DNA of 64,000 nt from Paradesertivirga superstes. Its GTDB lineage: Bacteria > Bacteroidota > Bacteroidia > Sphingobacteriales > Sphingobacteriaceae. This document shows positions 51,101 to 59,237 of this stretch, in pieces. Position 1 is the first letter of the stretch; each line of letters begins with the position of its first letter. The stretch spans positions 682,001-746,000 of the forward strand of contig NZ_JBBJCN010000003.1 in the NCBI RefSeq assembly GCF_037622515.1, read 5' to 3'. The notes under the pieces were generated by a model. It did no database searches and was not told the origin of the DNA. It was given only the letters and a program-made list of their open reading frames with translations. Made by a program: the position numbers and the translations under genes.

Positions 51101-52009
51101 ATGTCGCAATATAAATTAGATTACCTGGATCTTCTGGAAGCAGAATCAATTCACATTATGCGTGAAGTAGCCGGACAGTTTGATCGTCCTGCTCTTTTGT
51201 TCTCTGGAGGAAAAGACTCGATAACCCTTGTTCAGTTAGCCTTAAAAGCTTTTAAACCGGGTAAAATACCTTTCCCTCTGGTTCATATTGATACAGGACA
51301 TAACTTTCCTGAAGCAATTAAGTATCGGGATGAGGTGGTTGAAAGAACCGGAGCTAAACTTATTGTAAGAAATGTTGCGGATACCATTAAGAAAAAAGGG
51401 TTAAAGGAGCAGACCGGTAAATTTGCCTCTAGAAATGCTTTACAATCATACACCCTATTAGATACCATAGAAGAATTTGGTTTTGACGCTTGCATTGGCG
51501 GAGCCAGACGTGATGAAGAAAAAGCAAGAGCAAAAGAACGGATATTTTCGGTAAGGGATGAATTCGGTGCATGGGACCCTAAAAGACAGCGCCCGGAATT
51601 GTGGAACCTGTACAATGGAAAGATAGCTAAAGGGGAAAACGTTCGTGTGTTTCCGATAAGTAACTGGGTTGAACTTGACGTTTGGAATTATATAAAACGT
51701 GAAGGCATTGAATTACCTTCAATATATTTCACTCACCAGAGAGAAGTGTTGGTTCATGGCGAATATCTGGTAGCAGTTTCACCTTTTATACGAATTGATG
51801 AAGGAGATGTTATTGAAACCAGAAATGTACGCTATCGTACAGTCGGAGACATGACATGTACCGCAGCTGTAGAATCAACTGCGTCCAGCATTGATGATAT
51901 TATCGCAGAAATTCATAAAACCAATATCAGCGAACGCGGCGAAACCCGTATCGATGACCAGGTGTCTGAAGCTGCCATGGAAGACAGAAAAAAGAGCGGA
52001 TACTTTTAA
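51101..52009 (+). CDS. cysD: Sulfate adenylyltransferase subunit 2 CysD
   Basis: CysD is the catalytic subunit that makes APS from ATP and sulfate; CysN supplies GTP-driven energy. The PP-loop is RPALLFSGGKDSITLVQLA. FPLVHIDTGHNFPEAIKYRDE, DACIGGARRDEEKARAKERIFSVRD, FPISNWVELDVWNYIKREGIELPSIYF and VRYRTVGDMTCTAAVES are conserved. The 302-residue length is standard. It lies between cysH and cysN, with a 173-base gap holding a repeat element before cysN. Confidence 0.97.
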   Translation: MSQYKLDYLDLLEAESIHIMREVAGQFDRPALLFSGGKDSITLVQLALKAFKPGKIPFPLVHIDTGHNFPEAIKYRDEVVERTGAKLIVRNVADTIKKKGLKEQTGKFASRNALQSYTLLDTIEEFGFDACIGGARRDEEKARAKERIFSVRDEFGAWDPKRQRPELWNLYNGKIAKGENVRVFPISNWVELDVWNYIKREGIELPSIYFTHQREVLVHGEYLVAVSPFIRIDEGDVIETRNVRYRTVGDMTCTAAVESTASSIDDIIAEIHKTNISERGETRIDDQVSEAAMEDRKKSGYF

Positions 52010-52030
52010 AGAGAGAGGTGGGTGGTTAGA

Positions 52031-52172
52031 TTTGACATATGAGACAAAACATGGCTCATATTATGAATGCTAACCTGCATATTGTTCTTGAAAATTAAAT
52101 ATAAAATATTAAAAGAGAGAGGTTAAGATAAACGCCCGCGTTCTCATATCTAAAATCTCATATCTCATATCT
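52031..52172. repeat. Heptamer-repeat intergenic element, copy 2
   Basis: The left end is TTTGACATATGAGACA (52031-52046), one base different from copy 1 at 15553. The right end has the unit TCTCATA in exact 7-base phase: TCTCATATCT begins at 52142, 52156 and 52163, with a variant unit at 52149. The left ATATGAGA is complementary to these units, so long-range pairing is possible. It separates cysD from cysN within the operon. A short AAAGAGAGAGGT-like sequence also occurs twice, near 52010 and 52113. Confidence 0.65.
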
Positions 52173-52182
52173 TAAAGAAAAA

Positions 52183-53424
52183 ATGGATTTACTTCGATTT
52201 ATAACTGCTGGTAGTGTTGATGATGGAAAAAGCACTTTAATTGGCCGCCTTTTATATGATACTGATTCTATAAAAGTTGATCAGCTTGAAACCATATTAA
52301 AACAAAGTAAAAATAAATCTGAAGGTGAAATAGATCTTGCTCTTTTTACCGACGGCTTACGTGCAGAACGCGAACAGGGAATTACAATCGATGTAGCCTA
52401 TAAATATTTCAATACTGCAAAACGCAAGTTTATCATTGCCGATGCTCCTGGCCATATTCAATATACCAGAAATATGGTTACCGGCGCATCAAACTCTGAT
52501 TTGATAATCATTTTAGTAGATGCCCGTCAGGGTGTAATAGAACAAACACGTCGCCACAGTATTCTTGCTTCCTTATTAGCAATTCCTCATGTCGTTGTTA
52601 CTATAAACAAAATGGATATGGTTCATTATTCAGAAGCGGTTTATAACGATATCGTTCTGGATTATAAGAGAATGGCCGAGCAGCTCAATATTAAGAATGT
52701 AACCTTTATCCCAATTAGTGCCTTAAACGGTGATAATATTGTAAAACCGTCCGTTAACACTTCATGGTATACCGGCGAAACTTTATTAAACCTTCTGGAA
52801 ACTATTAATATTTCTAATGATATCAACCATACTGACCCCCGCTTTGCGGTTCAGTATGTTATCAGACCTCAATCTGAAGATCTGCATGATTATCGTGGAT
52901 ACGCTGGAAAAGTGGTAAGCGGAGTTTACAAAAAGGGCGACATCGTTACTATTCTCCCGGAAGGAATTGATTCTGAAATTGAAGCCGTTGAAATAAATGG
53001 AGAAGAAGTTGATGAAATCTTTGCGCCACAAAGCGCGGTTATCCGTTTAAAAGATGATATCGATGTTAACAGGGGAAATGTTATTGTGAACAAATTAAGC
53101 ATGCCTAAAGTATCACAAGAGCTTGAAGCAGTAATTTGCTGGATGGACACGAAACCATTAACTCCGGGTAATAAGTATATTTTACAGGTGCATGGCAAAA
53201 CCGTGCGCTGTGTTGTAAAAGATATTAATTACAAGCTTGATGTGAATACTCTTGTAAAGGAGGAAAATATTACTCATGCAGGATTAAATGATATTGTTAA
53301 TATTACTATAAAAACCGCATCACCTATCGTATTTGACACGTATGAAAGCCTGAGGGCTAACGGAGGAGCCATTCTTATTGATGAAACAGCCTTTACGACA
53401 GTGGCGGGCTGCATGCTTCAATAA
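52183..53424 (+). CDS. cysN: Sulfate adenylyltransferase subunit 1 CysN (GTPase)
   Basis: CysN is the GTPase that drives APS formation by CysD. It is an EF-Tu-like protein: G1 AGSVDDGKSTLIGRL, switch region AEREQGITIDVAYKYF, G3 DAPGHIQYTRNM, G4 TINKMD and then two beta-barrel domains. At 413 residues it ends after those domains and has no fused APS kinase, which fits a pathway where APS is reduced directly. The repeat element sits immediately upstream; the ATG at 52183 is preceded by an A-rich leader. Confidence 0.96.
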   Translation: MDLLRFITAGSVDDGKSTLIGRLLYDTDSIKVDQLETILKQSKNKSEGEIDLALFTDGLRAEREQGITIDVAYKYFNTAKRKFIIADAPGHIQYTRNMVTGASNSDLIIILVDARQGVIEQTRRHSILASLLAIPHVVVTINKMDMVHYSEAVYNDIVLDYKRMAEQLNIKNVTFIPISALNGDNIVKPSVNTSWYTGETLLNLLETINISNDINHTDPRFAVQYVIRPQSEDLHDYRGYAGKVVSGVYKKGDIVTILPEGIDSEIEAVEINGEEVDEIFAPQSAVIRLKDDIDVNRGNVIVNKLSMPKVSQELEAVICWMDTKPLTPGNKYILQVHGKTVRCVVKDINYKLDVNTLVKEENITHAGLNDIVNITIKTASPIVFDTYESLRANGGAILIDETAFTTVAGCMLQ

Positions 53425-53503
53425 TAATACAATTACAATTTCGCTTAAAATATTTTTTGTCATGGAATTTCGTTAAATTCATATTATATAAGCGGATGTT
53501 ATT

Positions 53504-56500
53504 ATGCTCTCTACCAATAACTATTCTTATCTCATTCAAAAGATAGATGAGTTCATAAGGAAATACTATTTAAATAAGGTAGTCAGGGGCCTTATATATC
53601 TTGCCGCATCGTTTTTTGCCAGTTATATAGTGGTCACTGTTGCCGAGTATTATGGTAATTTTTCTCCTCTTATACGTACGTTTCTTTTTTATAGCTTTCT
53701 GCTCCTAAATGGGACCATACTCATTAACTGGATCATTCTCCCGCTTCTTTCCTTTTATAATCTGGGAAAGCACATTTCACACGAAAAAGCTTCTGAAATC
53801 ATAGGCCAGCATTTTAGCCACATTAAGGACAAGTTACTGAACACCCTGCAACTTAAAAAACTGGCAGATGAAAACCATCATCAAAAATCTCTTATTGAAG
53901 CAAGTATTAATCAGAAGATCGATGATCTAAAGCCAATTCCCTTTACTTCTGCCATTCGCATTAATGATAACAGGAAGTATTTAAAATTTGCCTTGCCACC
54001 TCTGGCAATCATTTTATTTATCGGCGCCACAGCACCCTCAATTTTTTCGGAAAGCACTGAACGGTTATTAAAACACGATAAGAAATTCATTAAAAAAGCT
54101 CCTTTTGAATTCGTAATCCTTAATAAAAATCTTTCCTCAGTACAAGGTGACGACTTTGAATTGAAGATTAAAATGAACGGGAACGAAATCCCCCAGGATA
54201 TCTATTTGGAAGATGGCGCCAACACATTTAAACTTGAAAAAGAAAATATAATCCGATTCAATTATACATTCAGGAACATTCAAAACACAAAGAAAATACG
54301 CCTTGTAGCTGGAGAATTTTCGTCTGACACCTATACCATTGCCGTGAAACGCAGACCAACCTTACTGAACTTTGATGTAATGCTGGATTACCCAGCTTAT
54401 ATTGGCAAGAAGAATGAAACGGTTAGCAATTCGGGAGATTTGATCGTCCCTGTAGGCACGCAGGTGAACTGGAGATTTAAGACTGGTAACACCAGTACCA
54501 TTCAAATGACGCTTGGGACCAGAAACTTTACTATTAATCCATCAAAAGAAAACGAATTCAATTTTTCTTACCGTGCTCTCCAAAATACCGGGTTTACAGC
54601 CCGGCCGTTAAACGGAGAAGTAAGCACAAGTGATTTAGCTTCCTATACTATCAAAGTTATTCCGGATTTAAGCCCGGCAATACAATTAAATGAGCGTCCT
54701 GATTCTGTAAATACCAAAATGTTATATTTTGTGGGACAGGTGAGCGATGATTATGGCTTTTCATCCTTAAAATTCAATTATAAAATTTTGGATGGAGAAA
54801 AGGTTTCCAGGTCATATTCGAAGGTTATCCCATTCGACAGAAATACATTACAAAGCAATTTCTTTCATGTATGGGATATTAAAGAGATAAACGCTGCTCC
54901 CGGACAGCAAATTGAATACTATTTTGAAATTGCAGATAATGATGGCATCAATGGGCCAAAAGTTACCCGGTCTGTTGTTAAAACCGTTAAACTCCCCACT
55001 CAGGCAGAATCAGAAAGAAATATTGAGCAATCATCAAAAGCTGTGCAGCAAAAAATGGAGCAAGCCATTCGTCAGGCTGGCCAGATTGAGCGTGATGCCA
55101 AGCGTTTAACCCAGGATCTGATTAATAAAAAGAACCTGTCGTTTGAAGAACGGAAGCAGGTTGAAAAGTTACTGGAGAAACAAAAAGCGCTTGATAATTT
55201 AATCAATGAAGTAAAAAAAGAGAATAAACAGAAGCAACTCGAACAGCAGGATCTTCAAAACCCGTCTCAGGAGATTATTGAAAAACAAAAGCAAATTGAA
55301 GATTTATTCAATAATGTACTGGATGAAAAAACGAGAGAGCTTTTAAAAAATATTGAGCGCCTTCTTGAACAAAACAATAAAAACCAGACACAGCAGGAGC
55401 TGTCTAAAATGCAGGTTGACAATAAAACCCTTCAAAAAGAATTAGACCGCATTTTAGAATTATACAAACAATTAGAATTTGATCAAAAGCTTGAAAATGC
55501 TATAGATAAGCTTAAAGAACAGGCACAAAAGCAAGAAAAGCTTAGTGAGCAAAGTGAAAAAAAGAATGCTGATCCTGAAGCTTTAAAATCGCAGCAGTCT
55601 CAACTTCAGAAAGATTTTGATAACCTTCAAAAGGATTTAAAAGACATCGAACAAAAAAACGAAGAACTTGAGGAAAAAAACACTTTCGAGAATACTGAAA
55701 AGGAACAGCAGCAAATAGAAGAACAACAGCAGGAAAGCAGCGATAATCTCGAGAAAAACAATACAAAAAAGGCTGCCGAAAATCAAAAAAATGCTTCCGA
55801 ACAAATGCAGCAGCTGGCTAAGAAAATGGAACAAATGCAACAGGAGAATGAAATGCAGGAAATGCAAATAAATATGCAGAATTTGCGTGAAGTATTATCT
55901 AACCTGTTGACCTCTTCATTTGATCAGGAAAAAGTAATGCAGAGTTTAAAGACAACATCTTTAAACGACCCTAATTATGTAAAACTTACACAAAAACAAA
56001 AGGACATAAAGGATAATCTAAAAATGGTTCAGGATAGCCTTTACTCTTTAAGCAGGCAGGTTCCACAAATCGAATCTGTAATTAACAAAGAAATTCAAAC
56101 AATCAATACCAATATTGACTTTGCTTTACAACAACTATCCGAAAGGAGAACTGCCGAAGCAAACCGGAATCAGCAATACGCGATGACTTCAATAAATAAT
56201 CTTGCTTTAATGCTTAGCGAAGTTGAAGAACAGATGCAACAGGCAATAAAAAATGCCAAGCAAGGCAAAGGCAAGGGCAAAGGAAAGAATCCGAGTTTAT
56301 CTGAATTGAGCAAAATGCAGGAAAAGCTCAATCAGAACATGCAAAAAGCCAGAGAGCAAATGCAAAAGCAAGGTCAGCAACAAGGTCAAAAACCCGGAGA
56401 AGGAAAGGATGGGCAGCAGGGCCAGGGTAAAGGTCAAATGAGCGAGCAAATGGCCAGGATGGCACGTGAGCAACAATTAATTCGTCAGGCGCTGCAGGAA

Positions 56501-56866
56501 ATTAATCGTGAAATGAATAAAGACGGTAAGGGTGGGATAGGCAATCTCGATAAAGTGACAAAAGAAATGGAACAAACCGAAACTGATCTCGTAAACAAGA
56601 AAATCCAACAGGAAACGTTAACCAGACAACAAGAAATCTTAACGAAACTCTTGGATGCCGATAAGGCTGAGCGTGAGCGCGAACTAGACACACAACGAGA
56701 AAGCAAGCAGGGAAAGGATCAAGCTCCTAATTATAAAATTGTACTCGAAGAGTTTAATAAAATTAAACAGCGCGAGCTTGAATTATTAAAAACTGTACCA
56801 CCTTCACTTAATTCATTTTATAAATTGAAAGTAGGTGACTATTTTAGACTTTTAAATACTAAATAA
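53504..56866 (+). CDS. DUF4175 membrane-anchored coiled-coil protein
   Basis: This 1120-residue product belongs to the Bacteroidota DUF4175 family, whose function is unknown. Two membrane helices (about 25-50 and 58-80) and a third at about 155-175 (LKFALPPLAIILFIGATA) place it in the inner membrane. A periplasmic-type beta-rich region (200-490) contains a bacterial Ig-like fold, for example LNFDVMLDYPAYIGKKNE. From about 500 to 1080 it is a very long Gln/Glu/Lys-rich coiled coil with Met-Gln repeats and a Gly/Lys/Gln-rich segment near 920-980. It opens an operon with the HATPase and ybeY genes, spaced by three bases and none. Confidence 0.87.
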   Translation: MLSTNNYSYLIQKIDEFIRKYYLNKVVRGLIYLAASFFASYIVVTVAEYYGNFSPLIRTFLFYSFLLLNGTILINWIILPLLSFYNLGKHISHEKASEIIGQHFSHIKDKLLNTLQLKKLADENHHQKSLIEASINQKIDDLKPIPFTSAIRINDNRKYLKFALPPLAIILFIGATAPSIFSESTERLLKHDKKFIKKAPFEFVILNKNLSSVQGDDFELKIKMNGNEIPQDIYLEDGANTFKLEKENIIRFNYTFRNIQNTKKIRLVAGEFSSDTYTIAVKRRPTLLNFDVMLDYPAYIGKKNETVSNSGDLIVPVGTQVNWRFKTGNTSTIQMTLGTRNFTINPSKENEFNFSYRALQNTGFTARPLNGEVSTSDLASYTIKVIPDLSPAIQLNERPDSVNTKMLYFVGQVSDDYGFSSLKFNYKILDGEKVSRSYSKVIPFDRNTLQSNFFHVWDIKEINAAPGQQIEYYFEIADNDGINGPKVTRSVVKTVKLPTQAESERNIEQSSKAVQQKMEQAIRQAGQIERDAKRLTQDLINKKNLSFEERKQVEKLLEKQKALDNLINEVKKENKQKQLEQQDLQNPSQEIIEKQKQIEDLFNNVLDEKTRELLKNIERLLEQNNKNQTQQELSKMQVDNKTLQKELDRILELYKQLEFDQKLENAIDKLKEQAQKQEKLSEQSEKKNADPEALKSQQSQLQKDFDNLQKDLKDIEQKNEELEEKNTFENTEKEQQQIEEQQQESSDNLEKNNTKKAAENQKNASEQMQQLAKKMEQMQQENEMQEMQINMQNLREVLSNLLTSSFDQEKVMQSLKTTSLNDPNYVKLTQKQKDIKDNLKMVQDSLYSLSRQVPQIESVINKEIQTINTNIDFALQQLSERRTAEANRNQQYAMTSINNLALMLSEVEEQMQQAIKNAKQGKGKGKGKNPSLSELSKMQEKLNQNMQKAREQMQKQGQQQGQKPGEGKDGQQGQGKGQMSEQMARMAREQQLIRQALQEINREMNKDGKGGIGNLDKVTKEMEQTETDLVNKKIQQETLTRQQEILTKLLDADKAERERELDTQRESKQGKDQAPNYKIVLEEFNKIKQRELELLKTVPPSLNSFYKLKVGDYFRLLNTK

Positions 56867-56869
56867 TCT

Positions 56870-57304
56870 ATGATTACGAACCGCGTAGATATGTCAGATG
56901 ATACCGTGTTATATACACTACAATTACCTTCAAAGGTTGAAAGTATTACCTCTGTAGAGAATTTTGTAGATTCCTTAAAAGACGAATATAACATTGGTGA
57001 TGACACCTATGCCAATATGTTGACTTGCTTAAGCGAGGCGACAATAAATGCAATTGTACACGGCAACAAGCAAGACGAAGATAAAAAAGTTTATATCAAT
57101 CTTGAAGTACAAGCGGGCAAGCGCTTGCAATTTACCATAGCGGATGAGGGGGAAGGATTTGATTATAATAGTCTTCCTGATCCAACCGCGCCAGAAAATC
57201 TTGAAAACCTAACCGGAAGAGGTGTATTTATAATCAAACATCTTGCAGATCAGTGCATATTCAATTTGAAAGGTAACGAGATCGAATTACACTTTAAAGT
57301 TTAA
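56870..57304 (+). CDS. Anti-sigma-type histidine kinase-like ATPase (RsbW-like)
   Basis: This 144-residue protein has the GHKL ATPase fold of RsbW/SpoIIAB. The N-box is LSEATINAIVHGNKQ, the G1 box ADEGEGFDYNSLPDP and the G2 box TGRGVFIIKHLAD. Such proteins are serine kinases that hold sigma factors or partners in check. No STAS antagonist or phosphatase lies beside it, so its partner is unknown. Its start is 3 bases after the DUF4175 stop and its stop abuts the ybeY ATG, so the three are translated together. Confidence 0.87.
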   Translation: MITNRVDMSDDTVLYTLQLPSKVESITSVENFVDSLKDEYNIGDDTYANMLTCLSEATINAIVHGNKQDEDKKVYINLEVQAGKRLQFTIADEGEGFDYNSLPDPTAPENLENLTGRGVFIIKHLADQCIFNLKGNEIELHFKV

Positions 57305-57736
57305 ATGAGCCGTTTACCCATTTATTTTTTCTCTGAAGATATCTCCTTTACACTAAAAGACAAAACCCTCATTCGTAACTGGATAAAAAATACAATCACG
57401 TCTGAAGGTAAAAAATTAAAGGAGCTTAATATCATCTTCTGCAGTGACAACTATCTTCTTGAAATAAACAAACAATATTTAAATCACAATACATTCACAG
57501 ATATTGTAACTTTTGACAATAGCGAAAGTTCGGGCTCTATATCCGGTGACGTTTTCATAAGTATTGAACGCATCCGGGAAAATGCCTCAAAATTCAAAGT
57601 CCCTGAGAGAGATGAACTTCACAGGGTTCTGATCCATGGAACGCTGCATCTTTTAGGATATAAAGACAAAACCAAAGTGCATAAAACCCTTATGACTAAA
57701 AAAGAAGATCAGTATCTTGAGTTAAGAGGCTTCTGA
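57305..57736 (+). CDS. ybeY: rRNA maturation RNase YbeY
   Basis: YbeY is a zinc endoribonuclease needed for 16S rRNA 3-prime maturation and 70S quality control. The metal motif HRVLIHGTLHLLGYKD (HxxxxHxxxHLxGxxD-type) is near residue 101, and SGDVFISIERI precedes it. The length of 143 residues is typical. It is the last gene of the DUF4175-HATPase-ybeY operon and ends 14 bases before the convergent pirin gene. In related genomes ybeY often lies next to mnmG; here mnmG is 3.4 kb away. Confidence 0.94.
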   Translation: MSRLPIYFFSEDISFTLKDKTLIRNWIKNTITSEGKKLKELNIIFCSDNYLLEINKQYLNHNTFTDIVTFDNSESSGSISGDVFISIERIRENASKFKVPERDELHRVLIHGTLHLLGYKDKTKVHKTLMTKKEDQYLELRGF

Positions 57737-57750
57737 TGCCCCTTAATTAA

Positions 57751-58461
57751 TTATTGCATCGGAACATCAATAACGAGCAATTTAACCTTGCTATCCGCTT
57801 TAAATTCAAAACTTTCGGTATCGAATACTCCGATTGCATCTCTGCGTTTCAACATCCGACCGGCAACTTGCACTTCTCCGTCGATTACGAAAACATATGC
57901 CCCATTACCAGCATGCTTTATAGAGTATTTCGCTTCCTTTCCGGCCTCAAACTCTCCTATAGAAAAATAAGCGTCCTGATTGATCCACATAGACTCAGCG
58001 TCCTTTTGAGGAGAAACTAATACTTGAAACGCATTATGTTCTTTTGCAGGATCAAATCTTTTCTGCTCGTAGCGTGGGGTAATATTGCGAGTTTTCGGGA
58101 ATACCCAAATTTGAAGAAGATTAACCTCCTCTGACGAAGATCCGTTATATTCGGAATGTTGTATCCCGCTACCAGCCGACATAATCTGAACCTCCCCATA
58201 GTCAATTGTTCCTTCGGACCCTAAACTATCTTTATGAGCCAAAACTCCTTTTAATGGAATAGTTACGATCTCCATATTATCATGGCCATGGGTACCAAAA
58301 CCCATTCCAGGCGATATTGTATCATCATTTAACACCCTAAGTAATCCAAAATGTGACCGGGCAGGGTTATAAAAACTTCCAAAACTAAATGAATGTGCTG
58401 CCTTGAGCCAACCGTGATCAGCAAAGCCTCTTTCCTCCGCTTTATGAACTATAGTCTTCAT
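57751..58461 (-). CDS. Pirin family protein (YhaK-like)
   Basis: Pirins are two-domain cupins; some act as quercetin dioxygenases, others as redox sensors. The metal-binding cupin shows RGFADHGWLKAAHSFSFGSFYNP, GMGFGTHGHDNMEIVTIPLKGVLAHKDSLG and MSAGSGIQHSEYN, with the His and Glu ligands. The 236-residue length and the C-terminal second cupin (YSIKHAGNGAYVFVIDGEVQVAG) are normal. It stands alone on the minus strand between ybeY and the NAD(P)-binding gene. The substrate cannot be named. Confidence 0.9.
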   Translation of the reverse strand: MKTIVHKAEERGFADHGWLKAAHSFSFGSFYNPARSHFGLLRVLNDDTISPGMGFGTHGHDNMEIVTIPLKGVLAHKDSLGSEGTIDYGEVQIMSAGSGIQHSEYNGSSSEEVNLLQIWVFPKTRNITPRYEQKRFDPAKEHNAFQVLVSPQKDAESMWINQDAYFSIGEFEAGKEAKYSIKHAGNGAYVFVIDGEVQVAGRMLKRRDAIGVFDTESFEFKADSKVKLLVIDVPMQ

Positions 58462-58553
58462 ATATATAATTTAATGATTATCCTTAACGTAATAGCTATC
58501 TCATATAAATACATGTTTAAACATGCAATAGTTATACCATGCTAATAAATCCT

Positions 58554-58561
58554 TATTTTTG
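58554..58561 (+). promoter_or_regulatory. Promoter -7 box of the NAD(P)-binding protein gene
   Basis: TATTTTTG matches TAnnTTTG. Transcription would begin near 58568, about 16 bases before the TTG start codon at 58584. No TTTG element at the usual distance. Confidence 0.4.
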
Positions 58562-58583
58562 TGCGCTTTAATCATTAGTAAAT

Positions 58584-59237
58584 TTGAAAAGAGTTATTAT
58601 AGCAGGCGCAAGCGGACTAATTGGCAGTAACCTTCTTAAACTCCTCTTAAATAAAAAAGAGTTTGGAGAAGTTGTTGTGTTGGTTAGAAAACCATTGCCA
58701 TTAAGTAATGTAAAATTAGTACAAATTATCACAAACTTTGATTCATTAGAAAAAGTAAGAAATGAGATTTTTGGAGATGCTCTTTATTGTTGTCTTGGTT
58801 CAACAAAAAGCAAAACTCCAGACGTCCTTGATTATCGAAAAGTAGATCATGACTATCCGGTAACATTAGCTAGAATAGCCTCAGAAAACAAGGTGGCACA
58901 ATTTCATTTAATTTCCTCATTAGGAGCGGATACAAATTCAAAAATTTTTTATTCCAAATTAAAAGGAGAGACAGAGAAAGATATAATAGAATTTTCTTTT
59001 AAAAGCATTCATATCTATCAGCCCTCTCTGTTAACGGGGGACAGAAAAGAGAACCGATGGCTGGAAAGATTGGCAATTACCATAATGTCAATTCTCAACC
59101 CTTTTTTAATGGGAAGCCTAAAGAAATATAAAAGTATAAAAGCTATCACAGTAGCACAAGCAATGATTAATCAAACACTTAAAAACGTGGAGGGAGTACA
59201 CATTTATCCTTCTCCTATAATTAAACAATTATCATGA
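58584..59237 (+). CDS. NAD(P)-binding oxidoreductase (SDR/atypical)
   Basis: The 217-residue product has a Rossmann fold: KRVIIAGASGLIGSNLLKLLL with the GxxGxxG dinucleotide motif, VVVLVRKPLPL, and YCCLGSTKSKT. FHLISSLGADTNSKIFYSKLKGETEKDI supplies the Ser-Lys region of atypical short-chain dehydrogenases such as the HTATIP2 group. The start is a TTG at 58584, since the fold must begin there and no ATG is available. Its end overlaps the ABC-F gene by four bases. The substrate is unknown. Confidence 0.8.
   Translation: MKRVIIAGASGLIGSNLLKLLLNKKEFGEVVVLVRKPLPLSNVKLVQIITNFDSLEKVRNEIFGDALYCCLGSTKSKTPDVLDYRKVDHDYPVTLARIASENKVAQFHLISSLGADTNSKIFYSKLKGETEKDIIEFSFKSIHIYQPSLLTGDRKENRWLERLAITIMSILNPFLMGSLKKYKSIKAITVAQAMINQTLKNVEGVHIYPSPIIKQLS

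Noticed and set aside
55542..55867. Antisense open frames rich in Phe and Leu in the DUF4175 gene
   Set aside because: They are mirror images of the Gln/Glu/Lys-rich coiled coil and carry no start signals of their own.
58579..58586. TAAATTTG as the promoter of the NAD(P)-binding gene
   Set aside because: It overlaps the start codon, so a transcript from it would lack the N-terminal Rossmann motif; TATTTTTG at 58554 is better placed.
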